DNA of 64,000 nucleotides, from NCBI GenBank assembly GCA_020633075.1, contig JACKEI010000001.1:620001-684000 (forward strand), in the 5' to 3' direction. Position numbers and translations under genes: made by a program. This DNA is from Sandaracinaceae bacterium. GTDB lineage: Bacteria; Myxococcota_A; Polyangia; Polyangiales; Houyiibacteriaceae. Below the pieces are notes generated by a model that was not told the DNA's origin, did no database searches, and saw only the letters and a list, made by a program, of their open reading frames with translations. How positions within the stretch are numbered: position 1 is the stretch's first letter; each line of letters starts with the position of its first letter. This document shows, one piece after another, positions 45,924 to 54,586 of this stretch.

Positions 45924-46877
45924 TCAGGGGCGGGCGGGCACGCGCACGAAGCCGCTGCGTAGGAAGCCGGCGCGCACGTAGCTCTTGACGGTCAGGTCGT
46001 CGTGGGCCGGCACGATGGCCAGCGTGGGCTGGGAGTCGCGCAGGGTGATCAGGGCGCGCGCCTGAGCCAGCGTGGCCTCACGGTCCTCGCCCAGCGCGAG
46101 CGCCAACGCCAGCGGGCGCCCCACCGCGCGGGTGAGGTTGTGGTGCGACCAGACCGCGTCGCCGACCAGCAGCACCTCTTGGCCGTTCGCCAGCGCGACG
46201 TACACGTAGAGGCTGCCGGGGGTGTGCCCCGGCGCCGGGATCAGCACCACGCCGGGCGCCACGCGCGTGGGCTCGGTGAGGGGCGTGCCGCTCAGCCCCG
46301 CGAGTTGGTCCGCGTCGAAGCCCGCGTCGGCGGGCATGTGCTCCAGCTGCTGCTGCGTGAGCCGGACGCGCGGGGCGAGCTCGGCGAAGTGGGGCGAGCG
46401 GGAGACGCCACGCACGTGGTCCAGGTGCTCGTGGGTGAACAGGATCTGGTCTGCCCCCCGCAGCGCCTGCGCCACCCCGTCGTACGCGGCCTGGTCGTAG
46501 TCGCGTCCGCCGAAGCGGTCGTCGTGCGTGGCGCGCTCGTGCGGGGCGTCCACGACGATGTAGTGGTCCGGCCATGCGATCTGGAAGGCCGGGAAGGTCA
46601 TGGTGATGTGGGTGACGAAGTCCCAGCTGGCTCCCACCAGCGCGCGTGGATAGTGGGCTCTGGCGACCACCCAGCGGCCCACGCTCGTGGGTAGGGGAGC
46701 GTCGCCGGCGCGAGCGATGGTGCGCACCAGGTTGAGGTCGAAGCCGCGCGGCGCCCCGAGCGGCAGCGGCGCGCGGGTAAAGAGCACGGCGAAGGCCGCG
46801 GTCAGCAACGCGAGGACCACGCCGAGCACGATGGGCCAGCGTCGGCGTCTGCGAGGAGCTGAGGGCGGGGTAGTCAT
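45924..46877 (-). CDS. membrane-anchored metallo-beta-lactamase-fold hydrolase
   Basis: A 317-residue MBL-fold protein with an N-terminal transmembrane anchor (WPIVLGVVLALLTAAFAVLF). The zinc ligands HEHLDH, PAPGHTPGS, GDAVW and the final PAHDD are all present, so it should be an active hydrolase facing the periplasm. The substrate is unknown; lactonases, phosphodiesterases and thioesterases share the motif. Divergent from a DUF2490-like gene with a 73-base shared promoter region. Confidence 0.85.
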   Translation of the reverse strand: MTTPPSAPRRRRRWPIVLGVVLALLTAAFAVLFTRAPLPLGAPRGFDLNLVRTIARAGDAPLPTSVGRWVVARAHYPRALVGASWDFVTHITMTFPAFQIAWPDHYIVVDAPHERATHDDRFGGRDYDQAAYDGVAQALRGADQILFTHEHLDHVRGVSRSPHFAELAPRVRLTQQQLEHMPADAGFDADQLAGLSGTPLTEPTRVAPGVVLIPAPGHTPGSLYVYVALANGQEVLLVGDAVWSHHNLTRAVGRPLALALALGEDREATLAQARALITLRDSQPTLAIVPAHDDLTVKSYVRAGFLRSGFVRVPARP

Positions 46878-46950
46878 CGTGGGCCTCGGTGTAGCAAGAA
46901 CCGCCCCGTGCGCCCACGCGAACGGGTCCAGGTGCGCTACGCTTCACGAG

Positions 46951-47622
46951 ATGCTGCGCCGCCGTCTGGTCCTCGGTCTCACTGTCGTGTGTCTCGTCTG
47001 GGGATCCTGCCTGGGGGCCTCGACGGCTCGGGCGGACAGCGATGGGCAGCTGTGGCTCTCGGCCCGGCTGCGGCTCCGCGTGCACCGCAAGGTGCAGATC
47101 GACATCGAGCCGGGCCTGCGCCTCGACGAGAACATGACCCACCTCGATCGAGTCCTCCCTGACTTCACGCTGGGCGTGCGGGCGCTCGACTGGCTGCGCC
47201 TCTCGGTCGGCTATCGCCTCACGTGGGTCAACGACAACAACCCGGACGTTCGCCATCGCCTCTATGCCGACGCGCGCTTCGACGACGCCATCGGCGCCTT
47301 CGCCTGGGTGACGCGCGTCCGCTATCAGGCGGGGGTGCGCAGCGGGGAGCCCACGCGGCACACCCTGCGCGCGCTCTTCCAGGTGGGCATTCGCAACGAC
47401 AGCGCGCTCACACCTTACGTGTCGACCGAGCTCTTCACCGACGTGGGGCACGGCAGCGGCCCGAGCGCGCGTGCGTGGCGCGGCACGGCCGGCTTCGAGA
47501 TCGAGACGCGTCGCCACGAGGTGGACGTCTACTACCGGATCGAGGTGCCGCTGAACGACAGCACCGATCCGACGCTCCACATCTTGGGCTTGTCCTACGG
47601 CTACGAGGCCAAGTTCTACTGA
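46951..47622 (+). CDS. DUF2490-like outer-membrane protein
   Basis: A 223-residue exported protein with a signal peptide ending STARAD. The mature part alternates polar and hydrophobic residues as an 8-10 strand barrel (ADSDGQLWLSARLRLRVHRKVQIDIEPGLRL, LSVGYRLTW, YYRIEVPLND, LGLSYGYEAKFY). The C-terminal aromatic residue fits outer-membrane insertion. It resembles DUF2490 proteins, whose function is unknown. Transcribed alone, convergent with the GT39 gene (8-base gap). Confidence 0.75.
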   Translation: MLRRRLVLGLTVVCLVWGSCLGASTARADSDGQLWLSARLRLRVHRKVQIDIEPGLRLDENMTHLDRVLPDFTLGVRALDWLRLSVGYRLTWVNDNNPDVRHRLYADARFDDAIGAFAWVTRVRYQAGVRSGEPTRHTLRALFQVGIRNDSALTPYVSTELFTDVGHGSGPSARAWRGTAGFEIETRRHEVDVYYRIEVPLNDSTDPTLHILGLSYGYEAKFY

Positions 47623-47629
47623 CGCGCGC

Positions 47630-50128
47630 TCAGCGCACCTCGAGCGGTCCCGCGTTGAGGCGGTTCGCGCTGTCCTTGCAGCGCTCGCGCTGGCGGGCGG
47701 TGCAGGCGCTCAGATCGGTCAGCGCGAGGCGGCTGCTCCCCGAGAAGAAGCCGATCCACATGCCGTACTCACCGGGCGGGTAGTTGGCGGCGACGTCGAG
47801 CTCCTGCCGGTCCACGATGATGTCCCCCTGCTGCCAGCGGCTGACGGGGAAGTGCTCGCTCACGGGATCGTGGTCACCGTTCAGGCGCTGACCGTGACCG
47901 TCGATGTGGAGGAAGATCTTGTACCCGCCGATGTTGGAGGCCAGCGCGCGCCAGTACCACGTGACCGCGAACGACTGGGACGGACCCACGGAGGTCCCAC
48001 CCGGGAGCTCGAGGTCGTAGCCGATGAGCTCGATCTTGTCTTCGAAGCGTACGTTCAGCAGGTGCTGGGGCTCCCGCGGGAGCTCGCGCAGCACGGAGGT
48101 CGCCAGCAGGTTCTGGTTCTCGCGCCCCTCGATGGGCCGGTTGGTGGCCAGGATGATGCGGGCGTTGCGCGCGTCCGCCACGAAGAGGTGCTCTTGGCGC
48201 AGCCGCCGGAACTGGAGGTCCACGTCCACCAGCTGCGCGCTCGGGAAGACGGCCCACACGCGCTCGTTCCCCGCCTCGGTCAGGAAGCTCACGACGCTCG
48301 CTACGTCGCGGAGGGGCCGGACCTCGCCGTCCGTATAGTACGAGCCCGCGCGCCCCCCGACCTGGTACTCGCCGAGCGGCTCGTCCGCGCCGCGCAGGGT
48401 GTTGTAGGTCTCGAAGACGTCGCGCGGGGAGAGGTGCCGGCTGAGCTCGGGGATGAAGCCGAACGCGAAGTACGCGCCGAACACCAGGCCGCCGAGCGCG
48501 ATCGGCAGCAAGCGCCACGCGGGGCGCCGCGCGAACAGGTTGAACACGCGCGGCGTCGCGTACAGCACCACGATCAGCACCGGGGGCAGCAGCAAGAGGT
48601 AGCGGCCGATGCGGACCGCCAGCGAGTTCAGCTGGTCGGGCACGGCGAACACCACCACGCCGAACACGAGGATGCCGGCGAGCAGCAGCCCCAGCAGGAG
48701 CCACCACGCCTTCTGGGCGGGCCCGCGCTGCCACTGCGCCTTGGCAAAGGTGCGGACCCCGGCGATGGAAGGCTCCGGCCAGGTCTGCCCGCCGAGGAAG
48801 GTGAGGGCGGTCCCCAGGGCGAACACGCCGGCGACCACCCCCCACGCCAGCTTGGTGTCGAAGCCCTCCTCGGGCACCGTGGCGCGTGCGCCGGGGGTAC
48901 CGGTGATGGGCGACCCTGGGAACATGGCGTAGTCGCGCAGCAAGAGCGCGACGAAGAGCACCCCGAGCGCCGCCAGCAGCCACTCGGCCCGCCCGGAGCG
49001 GTGCAGATCCGAGAGGGTGAGCGCCACGGCGACGGACACGGCGCCCACGGCGTAGATGGGCACGCTCCCGTAGCGCGACGCGAAGAGGGTGGTGACCGCG
49101 TAGCTCGCGGCCAGCCAGACCACGAGGAACACGGCCACACCCGGCGCCGTGAGGGTGCCGGACGCCCCGAGCAGCCCGGTGGTGGTGGTGGTGGTGGCTG
49201 CGGCGCCGTCTGCGGGGGGCTGCGGGTCCGCGTCGGTGACCGCGGGGGCGCTCGTGTCCGCCCCTGCCAGGCCATCCGGTGCCTCGTCGTCTGCCGCACC
49301 GCTCATGCGGGCCAGCAGCACGCCCAAGGCCGGGATGAGCAGAGCCGACCAAGGCGCGAAGTTGTGAAACAGGCGCTCCACCTCGCGCTCGAAGGTGGGG
49401 GGCTCGCCGCCGCGCGCTCCGCCACCCAGCCACACGCTGTACTCGGGCGCGTCGGCCCGCACGGCCTGCCACACCAGCACACCCAGCGCGCCGGTCACCA
49501 GCCACAGGGGGAGGGCTTCGGTGACGCTGCGCCGCCGCGCTGGGTCCAGCGACGTCGCCGCGCAGAAGCCCAGGAGCGGGGGCAGGGGGCCCAGCAGCGC
49601 GCCGCTGCCCCAGGTGGACAGCCCGACCGCGAACATGGCGAGGCCGGTGGCCGCCCAGCGCTGACTCTCCGCTTTGTAGTCGGTGAAGGCGACGTGCGCG
49701 CAGGCGAAGGCCACGAAGGTCTGCAGCGCGAAGTGCGGCGACGCCCCCAGCATGAGGCGGCTGTTGATCAGGAAGAGGGGCGTCGTGGCGCAGACCACCA
49801 CGGCCAGCACACCAACGCCGCGCCCACCCGCGAGCCGGCCGAGACCATGCACGAACGCCAGCGTGATGAGGCCCGCCAGCGCGAGCGGCAGGCGCCCCGT
49901 CCACTCGCGCACGCCCAGCCACTGGAACGAGAGGCTCGTGAGCCACGGACCAAGGGGTGAGCCGTCGACGTGGGCGCCGCGGCCCTCCGACCAGCTGCGC
50001 GCGACCTCGGCGACGTCGATCTCCCAGGGGTCCCAGATGCCGCTCCGGTTGAGGCCCACGAAGAGCAGCAAGAGCGAGAGCGCGAGGAGCGCATATCCGA
50101 CGCGCCGTTCCGTGGTTGCGGGGTCCAT
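47630..50128 (-). CDS. GT39/ArnT-family glycosyltransferase with extra C-terminal region
   Basis: An 832-residue integral membrane protein. The N-terminal loop has GIWDPWEIDVAEVARSW, the acidic catalytic motif of GT-C family 39 mannosyl/aminoarabinose transferases. About twelve membrane helices follow, with a Pro/Ala/Thr-rich loop including a six-Thr run encoded by (GGT)6 on the plus strand. The last 300 residues hold a periplasmic-like domain (VRFEDKIELIGYDLELPGG... and DKIELxGYDL-like sheet) seen in some dolichyl-phosphate-mannose transferases. A role in surface glycan or lipid A sugar transfer is likely; the donor is unknown. Confidence 0.85.
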   Translation of the reverse strand: MDPATTERRVGYALLALSLLLLFVGLNRSGIWDPWEIDVAEVARSWSEGRGAHVDGSPLGPWLTSLSFQWLGVREWTGRLPLALAGLITLAFVHGLGRLAGGRGVGVLAVVVCATTPLFLINSRLMLGASPHFALQTFVAFACAHVAFTDYKAESQRWAATGLAMFAVGLSTWGSGALLGPLPPLLGFCAATSLDPARRRSVTEALPLWLVTGALGVLVWQAVRADAPEYSVWLGGGARGGEPPTFEREVERLFHNFAPWSALLIPALGVLLARMSGAADDEAPDGLAGADTSAPAVTDADPQPPADGAAATTTTTTGLLGASGTLTAPGVAVFLVVWLAASYAVTTLFASRYGSVPIYAVGAVSVAVALTLSDLHRSGRAEWLLAALGVLFVALLLRDYAMFPGSPITGTPGARATVPEEGFDTKLAWGVVAGVFALGTALTFLGGQTWPEPSIAGVRTFAKAQWQRGPAQKAWWLLLGLLLAGILVFGVVVFAVPDQLNSLAVRIGRYLLLLPPVLIVVLYATPRVFNLFARRPAWRLLPIALGGLVFGAYFAFGFIPELSRHLSPRDVFETYNTLRGADEPLGEYQVGGRAGSYYTDGEVRPLRDVASVVSFLTEAGNERVWAVFPSAQLVDVDLQFRRLRQEHLFVADARNARIILATNRPIEGRENQNLLATSVLRELPREPQHLLNVRFEDKIELIGYDLELPGGTSVGPSQSFAVTWYWRALASNIGGYKIFLHIDGHGQRLNGDHDPVSEHFPVSRWQQGDIIVDRQELDVAANYPPGEYGMWIGFFSGSSRLALTDLSACTARQRERCKDSANRLNAGPLEVR

Positions 50129-50200
50129 GAGCGGGCGCAGGCTACCCGTGCGATGGCGCGGCGTCCACCAGCCGCGCCGCGACGGCGCAGACCCCGAGCA

Positions 50201-51715
50201 CTAATCGAGCCCCTCGTCCCCGTCGCCGCCCGTGGGCGCGCTCGTGGTGGCTTCCTGCACGACGGGATCCCCGCCGGTCTCGATGCGCTCGAGGCGCCGC
50301 ACCACCCCGCGCACCCACGTGCGGTAGCTGGCGAGCTGCCCCGGCGGGAGGAGCTGACCCGGGCCGTTGAGCACGGGCAGGGGATCCACGAAGCGGCCGT
50401 GGTGCTTGAGCCCGAAGTGGAGGTGTGGGCCGGTGGAGCGGCCGGTGGTCCCGACCGTGCCGATGAGCTGCCGCTGCGTGACCTCCACGCCGACCGCGAT
50501 GCCGCGCTGGATGCGGTGCATGTGCGCGTAGTGCGACTCGTAGCCGTTGGCGTGCCGAATGGACACCAGGTTGCCGTTGGCCCCCTTTGGGCCGGCCCAG
50601 GTGACCTCGCCGTCGGCTGCGGCCCACATGGGGGTGCCCGTGGCGGCCGCGAAGTCCACGCCGTTGTGCGGCACGACACGCCGCAGGATGGGGTGCATGC
50701 GCGTGGGGTTGAACACGGAGGAGATGCGCTCGTACTGCAGCGGCGTGCGCAGCCAGCCACCTCGGAAACCTCGCCCCGCCTCGTCGTACCAGTCGCCGCG
50801 CTGCCCGCGTGGTTCGTAGTAGAAGGCGCGCAGTCGCCCCGCGCGGGCGCTGATGTACTCGATGGCGATGGGGGTGCTGTAGCGCAGGAAGACGCCGTCG
50901 ATGCGCTCCTCGTCCACGATCACCCGCAGGGTGTCTCCCTCACGCGCGCCGCTCGAGAAATTCATCTTGCCGTCGAAGACCTCGACGAAGACGCCCACCA
51001 ACGAAGCCGCGAGGCCGATGCGGGTGAGCACCTCGCCGAGCGTGGTGCGTACCTGTCCGCCGACCTCGATGCGCCGCCGCTCGATCTCGCGCTGCTGCAT
51101 GCGGCCGGACCAGGTGCCGTCCGCCGCGCGCGTGGCGACGACGAACTCCACCGGGCTCTGGTGGTACTCGAAGCGCACGAGCCGCCCCTGACCGTCGCGC
51201 TCGAAGTACAGCTGGTCGTCCGAGCGACAGCGGCGGAAGTCGAGCACCTCGCGCACGGCCTCCTCGATGGGCAAGAAGTCGTCGGCGCGCAGGCCCGCCA
51301 TCTCGAGCGCCTGCCGGAATGCGCGAGCACTGCCGAAGCGCGCCTCGCTGCGGACCGTGGCGGCGGCGTGCAGGGGCGCCTCGTCGCTCTCGACCGCGGT
51401 CGATGCGGCCTCTTCCATGGGGACCGTGGCCTCCGGCGGAGGAGGAGGGACGCCCTCGGGACTCCACGCGAGGCTCTCGGGCGGGACGTAGTTGGGTTCC
51501 GCCTGCGCCGGCTCGGCGGCCTCTTCTTCCGTGGGGGCGGGGCGCAGAAAGACGAAGGCGGCCACGAGCCCGATGAACACCACCGCGCTGGCGCTCACGA
51601 TCAGGCGCCGCTTGCGGTCGGCCGCCTCGACGTCCGTCCGCAGCAGCGGGATGGAGACGCTCGGGAGCGGTCGTAGCGGGGTGTCGTCGCGTTTGTCGGT
51701 CATTCGCTCGGCCAT
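50201..51715 (-). CDS. M23-family (LytM) peptidoglycan metallopeptidase
   Basis: A 504-residue protein with one transmembrane segment near the N-terminus (LIVSASAVVFIGLVAAFVF), an acidic Pro-rich linker, a long non-catalytic region, and a C-terminal M23 domain. The zinc ligands are in RMHPILRRVVPHNGVDFAA and STGPHLHFGLKHHG. Domain order resembles MepM-type endopeptidases that open peptidoglycan crosslinks. All ligands are visible, so it is probably active. GTG and ATG starts 3 and 12 bases away are alternatives. The GT39 gene follows on the same strand with a 72-base gap. Confidence 0.88.
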   Translation of the reverse strand: MAERMTDKRDDTPLRPLPSVSIPLLRTDVEAADRKRRLIVSASAVVFIGLVAAFVFLRPAPTEEEAAEPAQAEPNYVPPESLAWSPEGVPPPPPEATVPMEEAASTAVESDEAPLHAAATVRSEARFGSARAFRQALEMAGLRADDFLPIEEAVREVLDFRRCRSDDQLYFERDGQGRLVRFEYHQSPVEFVVATRAADGTWSGRMQQREIERRRIEVGGQVRTTLGEVLTRIGLAASLVGVFVEVFDGKMNFSSGAREGDTLRVIVDEERIDGVFLRYSTPIAIEYISARAGRLRAFYYEPRGQRGDWYDEAGRGFRGGWLRTPLQYERISSVFNPTRMHPILRRVVPHNGVDFAAATGTPMWAAADGEVTWAGPKGANGNLVSIRHANGYESHYAHMHRIQRGIAVGVEVTQRQLIGTVGTTGRSTGPHLHFGLKHHGRFVDPLPVLNGPGQLLPPGQLASYRTWVRGVVRRLERIETGGDPVVQEATTSAPTGGDGDEGLD

Positions 51716-51775
51716 CACGTACCAGGCAAGCCCACGCTACGCAAAACGGCCCCCGCGGCGCGCTCATCCCCGCGC

Positions 51776-51804
51776 TTGACACGCTCGCGCACGGGGGCTA
51801 GATA
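51776..51804 (+). promoter_or_regulatory. sigma-70 promoter of tRNA-Val(GAC)
   Basis: Consensus-like TTGACA, 17-base spacer, TAGATA. The -10 ends 12 bases before the tRNA 5' end. It is the clearest promoter in the window. Confidence 0.88.
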
Positions 51805-51816
51805 GCGCGCTCCCTC

Positions 51817-51888
<72 letters not shown>

Positions 51889-51897
51889 CAACCAGCG

Positions 51898-51936
51898 ACC
51901 CCCCCGAGGATGCGTCGAGCGACCTCCGGGGGGTTT
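51898..51936 (+). terminator. intrinsic terminator of tRNA-Val(GAC)
   Basis: ACCCCCC+GAGG paired with CCTC+GGGGGGT, one bulge, followed by TTTC, just after the tRNA. Confidence 0.8.
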
Positions 51937-52020
51937 CTCATTGCGCGGGCGTGCACAGTGCAGCGCGCGCAATTGCAGTGACTACGACAGCCAGCTAGAG
52001 TCCCGCCCTCTCACGACCCC

Positions 52021-52086
52021 GGAGCGTTCGCGCTCCGCTTCCCACCCCGGAGCCCTGCTCCGCTTCCCACCTCGGAGCCCCGCTCC
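52021..52086 (+). promoter_or_regulatory. three tandem short hairpins in the 5' leader of the S1-domain gene
   Basis: Three stem-loops in a row: GGAGCG-TTCG-CGCTCC (52021-52036), GGAGC-CCT-GCTCC (52049-52061) and GGAGC-CCC-GCTCC (52074-52086). They are joined by two near-identical 12-base linkers GCTTCCCACCCC / GCTTCCCACCTC. The array ends 54 bases before the ATG of an S1 RNA-binding protein. It looks like a repeated protein-binding RNA site or a decayed repeat; function unknown. Confidence 0.6.
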
Positions 52087-52140
52087 GAACGACCCGAGAC
52101 CACCCGGTGCTGCGTCAGCGGCCCGTCGAGAGGTTCCGAC

Positions 52141-54303
52141 ATGAGCGACCCCAACTCCAACGACTCCGCCCCGACCTCCGACACCGCTGTGGCCACCGAG
52201 CCCAGTGTCGCCGAAGCCCAGGGAGCAGACACCCATGTCGCCGCAGCGGAGCCCGTCGCGGACGCCGCCCCGGCCACGCCCGCCGCAGAGCCCGCGAGCG
52301 CTGCGCCCAGCGCGGACGCCGACGGCTCCGACCACGACAGCGAAGGTGACGCCGACGCCGACGCTGATGGCGATGGGGATGGCGAGGCGGACGGGGATGA
52401 TGACGCGAGCGGAGACGCCGATGGCGCCGAAGGTGGCGCGGCGGAAGGCGAGGGCGGGAGCGGGAAGCGCAAGCGCCGCCGCCGCAAGAAGAAGAAGCCC
52501 GAGCCGGACACGGTGAAGAGCTCGGCGCACGTGCCGTTCCTGCGCTACTTCGATGGCCGCGGCAGCAAGACGCACGCCTTCGCTGCGGGTGAGGTCGTCG
52601 CCGGTCGCGTCTCGAAGCTCACGGACACCACCATCTTCGTCGATCTCTTCGGCAAGGCGCTGGCCGTGATGGACGTGTACGAGCCGCGTGAGGTGCCGCC
52701 GCTCCCGGAGCCCGAGGCCCCCGCGGTGGAGGCCGCCCCGGCCGACGCGGCGCCTGCGAGCGACGCGGACGCGACCGCCACGGCGGAGGGTGCAGGCGCC
52801 GTGGACGCTAGCGTGACGGACGCGAGCGCGGCTGAGGCCCCGCCGGTCGCCAAGGCGGCGTCCGACGACGACGACGACGACCACGACCCCAGCCACGACG
52901 ACCACCACGACGACGACCACCACGACGACGACTCGGATGACTCCGACGACGACGAGAGCAGCACGTCGGCAGGCTTCTTGGAGGCCATGGAGGCCGCAGG
53001 GCCCCCCACCGACCTGCCAGCCCTCGGCGGCATCGTGCGCGGCCGCATCAGCTCCGTCTCGGAGAGCGGCCACATCGTCCTCGTGAACCGCATCATCGAC
53101 CGGGGCGCGACCAAGAGCCGCATCGCGGCGGCGCGGGACGCCAAGCAGCGCGTGCGCGGCATGGTCTACGGCTTCAACCGCGGCGGCTTCGACGTGCTGG
53201 TGGACGGCGTGCGCGCCTTCTGTCCGGCCCGCGCGATGTCGCTCACGGAGATCGAAGACCCCGAGAGCTACGTCGGCCAGAAGCTCGACTTCTCGCTGCC
53301 CCCCCTCAAGGGCGGCGGTCGCAGCATCATCGTCTCGCGTCGCGGCATCCTCGAGCGTGACGCGCGCAAGGCTGCCCGTGAGCGCATGAAGCAGCTCAAG
53401 GTGGGCGAGCGCCTGCCGGGCCGCGTCATGCACGTGCGCGACTTCGGCGTCATCGTGGACCTGGGCGGCGGGCTGGACGGCCTGGTGCATCAGTCCGAGG
53501 TCAGCTGGGTGCGTGGCGCCCGCATGTCTGACACGGTCGCCCCCGGTGACGAGGTGCAGGTGCAGGTGCTGCGCGTGCAGCCGGCCAGCCGCAAGGACCG
53601 CTACGGCAAGATCAGCCTCTCCATCAAGGCCTGCCTCGCGGACCCGTGGGACGAGGCCAAGGACATCCTCAAGGAGGGTCACTTCCAAGAGGGGCGCGTC
53701 GTGCGCACCACGGACTTCGGCGCCTTCGTCGAGCTGCGTCCCGGCATCGAGGGCTTGCTGCACATCAGCGAGCTGGGCGGCAAGGACATCAAGCACGCCA
53801 ACCAGGTCCTCAAGGAGGACGAGGTCATCGACGTCATCGTCGAGCGCGTGGACAAGAAGGCGCGCCGCGTCGGCCTCTCGCGCCTCAGCCCGTCCGACAA
53901 GGCGGCCATGGAGGCGGGGGACTACGACCCGTCGCTCGTGCGCAACCTGCGCAGCGGCAACCACGTCAAGGTGGTGATCGAGCGCGTGGAGCACCACGGC
54001 ATGTACGTGCAGGTCAAGGGCGTGGTCGGGAAGCGTGGCCGTGGCTACCTCTCCAACCGCGACATGCCCGAGCGCACCGAGGGCACGGCGTACAAGAAGC
54101 TCGCCCCCGGGATGGAGCTCGAGGTCAAGATCACGGGCACCGACCGCGACGGGCAGCTGCGCTGCTCGGTCAAGCACCGCGAGATGGACGACGAGCGCAA
54201 GGCCGTGCAGGAGTACCGCAAGGAGGCCGGCCGTCAGGGGCTCGGCACCTTCGCCGACCTCTTGCGCGCCAAGCTCGAAGGCGGCAGCTCCGACAAGAGC
54301 TGA
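52141..54303 (+). CDS. multi-S1-domain RNA-binding protein with acidic and Asp/His-rich insertions
   Basis: A 720-residue cytoplasmic protein. Residues 1-108 are Ala/Asp/Glu-rich and disordered, then a basic patch KRKRRRRKKKKP (109-120). The first S1 domain is split: strands 1-4 at about 148-183, then a 105-residue insertion with a poly-Asp/His stretch (242-272), then the last strands (LGGIVRGRISSVSESGHIVLV). Four more S1 domains follow at about 335-400, 420-496, 516-585 and 605-685, the fourth and fifth with typical GHFQEG..DFGAFVEL..GLLHISEL. It is related to ribosomal S1 but is not a standard rpsA. It may bind mRNA or tRNA. Confidence 0.88.
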   Translation: MSDPNSNDSAPTSDTAVATEPSVAEAQGADTHVAAAEPVADAAPATPAAEPASAAPSADADGSDHDSEGDADADADGDGDGEADGDDDASGDADGAEGGAAEGEGGSGKRKRRRRKKKKPEPDTVKSSAHVPFLRYFDGRGSKTHAFAAGEVVAGRVSKLTDTTIFVDLFGKALAVMDVYEPREVPPLPEPEAPAVEAAPADAAPASDADATATAEGAGAVDASVTDASAAEAPPVAKAASDDDDDDHDPSHDDHHDDDHHDDDSDDSDDDESSTSAGFLEAMEAAGPPTDLPALGGIVRGRISSVSESGHIVLVNRIIDRGATKSRIAAARDAKQRVRGMVYGFNRGGFDVLVDGVRAFCPARAMSLTEIEDPESYVGQKLDFSLPPLKGGGRSIIVSRRGILERDARKAARERMKQLKVGERLPGRVMHVRDFGVIVDLGGGLDGLVHQSEVSWVRGARMSDTVAPGDEVQVQVLRVQPASRKDRYGKISLSIKACLADPWDEAKDILKEGHFQEGRVVRTTDFGAFVELRPGIEGLLHISELGGKDIKHANQVLKEDEVIDVIVERVDKKARRVGLSRLSPSDKAAMEAGDYDPSLVRNLRSGNHVKVVIERVEHHGMYVQVKGVVGKRGRGYLSNRDMPERTEGTAYKKLAPGMELEVKITGTDRDGQLRCSVKHREMDDERKAVQEYRKEAGRQGLGTFADLLRAKLEGGSSDKS

Positions 54304-54319
54304 GCGGTTCAAGAAACGC

Positions 54320-54348
54320 TTGCGTCCCCCACGGGGCGCGGCTATACA
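54320..54348 (+). promoter_or_regulatory. candidate sigma-70 promoter of tRNA-Val(CAC)
   Basis: TTGCGT, 17-base spacer, TATACA. The -10 lies 47 bases before the mature tRNA, implying a 5' leader of about 40 bases to be removed by RNase P. Confidence 0.65.
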
Positions 54349-54395
54349 CGTCGCCCGTTCGACGACGAAGACTCGTCACCGAGCGGGACCCCACC

Positions 54396-54470
54396 GGGCG
54401 ATTAACTCAGGGGTAGAGTGCCTTCTTCACACGGAGGAAGCCGCTGGTTCAAATCCAGCATCGCCCACCA
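54396..54470 (+). tRNA. tRNA-Val (anticodon CAC), CCA encoded
   Basis: Cloverleaf: acceptor GGGCGAT / ATCGCCC, anticodon stem CCTTC/GGAGG (one G-U pair), loop TTCACAC with anticodon CAC, T stem GCTGG/CCAGC with TTCAAAT. Unlike the GAC isoacceptor upstream, this gene encodes its 3' CCA. It decodes GUG, an abundant valine codon in GC-rich genes. Confidence 0.95.
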
Positions 54471-54473
54471 AAG

Positions 54474-54497
54474 ACGCCGCCTTCGAGCGGCGTTTTT
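54474..54497 (+). terminator. intrinsic terminator of tRNA-Val(CAC)
   Basis: Perfect 7-bp stem ACGCCGC / GCGGCGT, 6-base loop and TTTT run, three bases after the tRNA CCA. Confidence 0.88.
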
Positions 54498-54586
54498 CTA
54501 TTTGCGCGCGAGGTCGTCAGCGAGGCCGCGCGGATGCGGGATGGGGACGTGCGCGCGGGCGGGTCCGGTGTACACTCCCCGCTCCG

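Noticed and set aside
49178..49195. (GGT)6 microsatellite
   Set aside because: Encodes six Thr in a loop of the GT39 protein; no sign of contingency-locus behaviour.
47852..49960. 702-codon plus-strand open frame opposite the GT39 gene
   Set aside because: Pure Gln/Gly/Arg/Glu low complexity. The minus frame has membrane helices and the DPWE motif.
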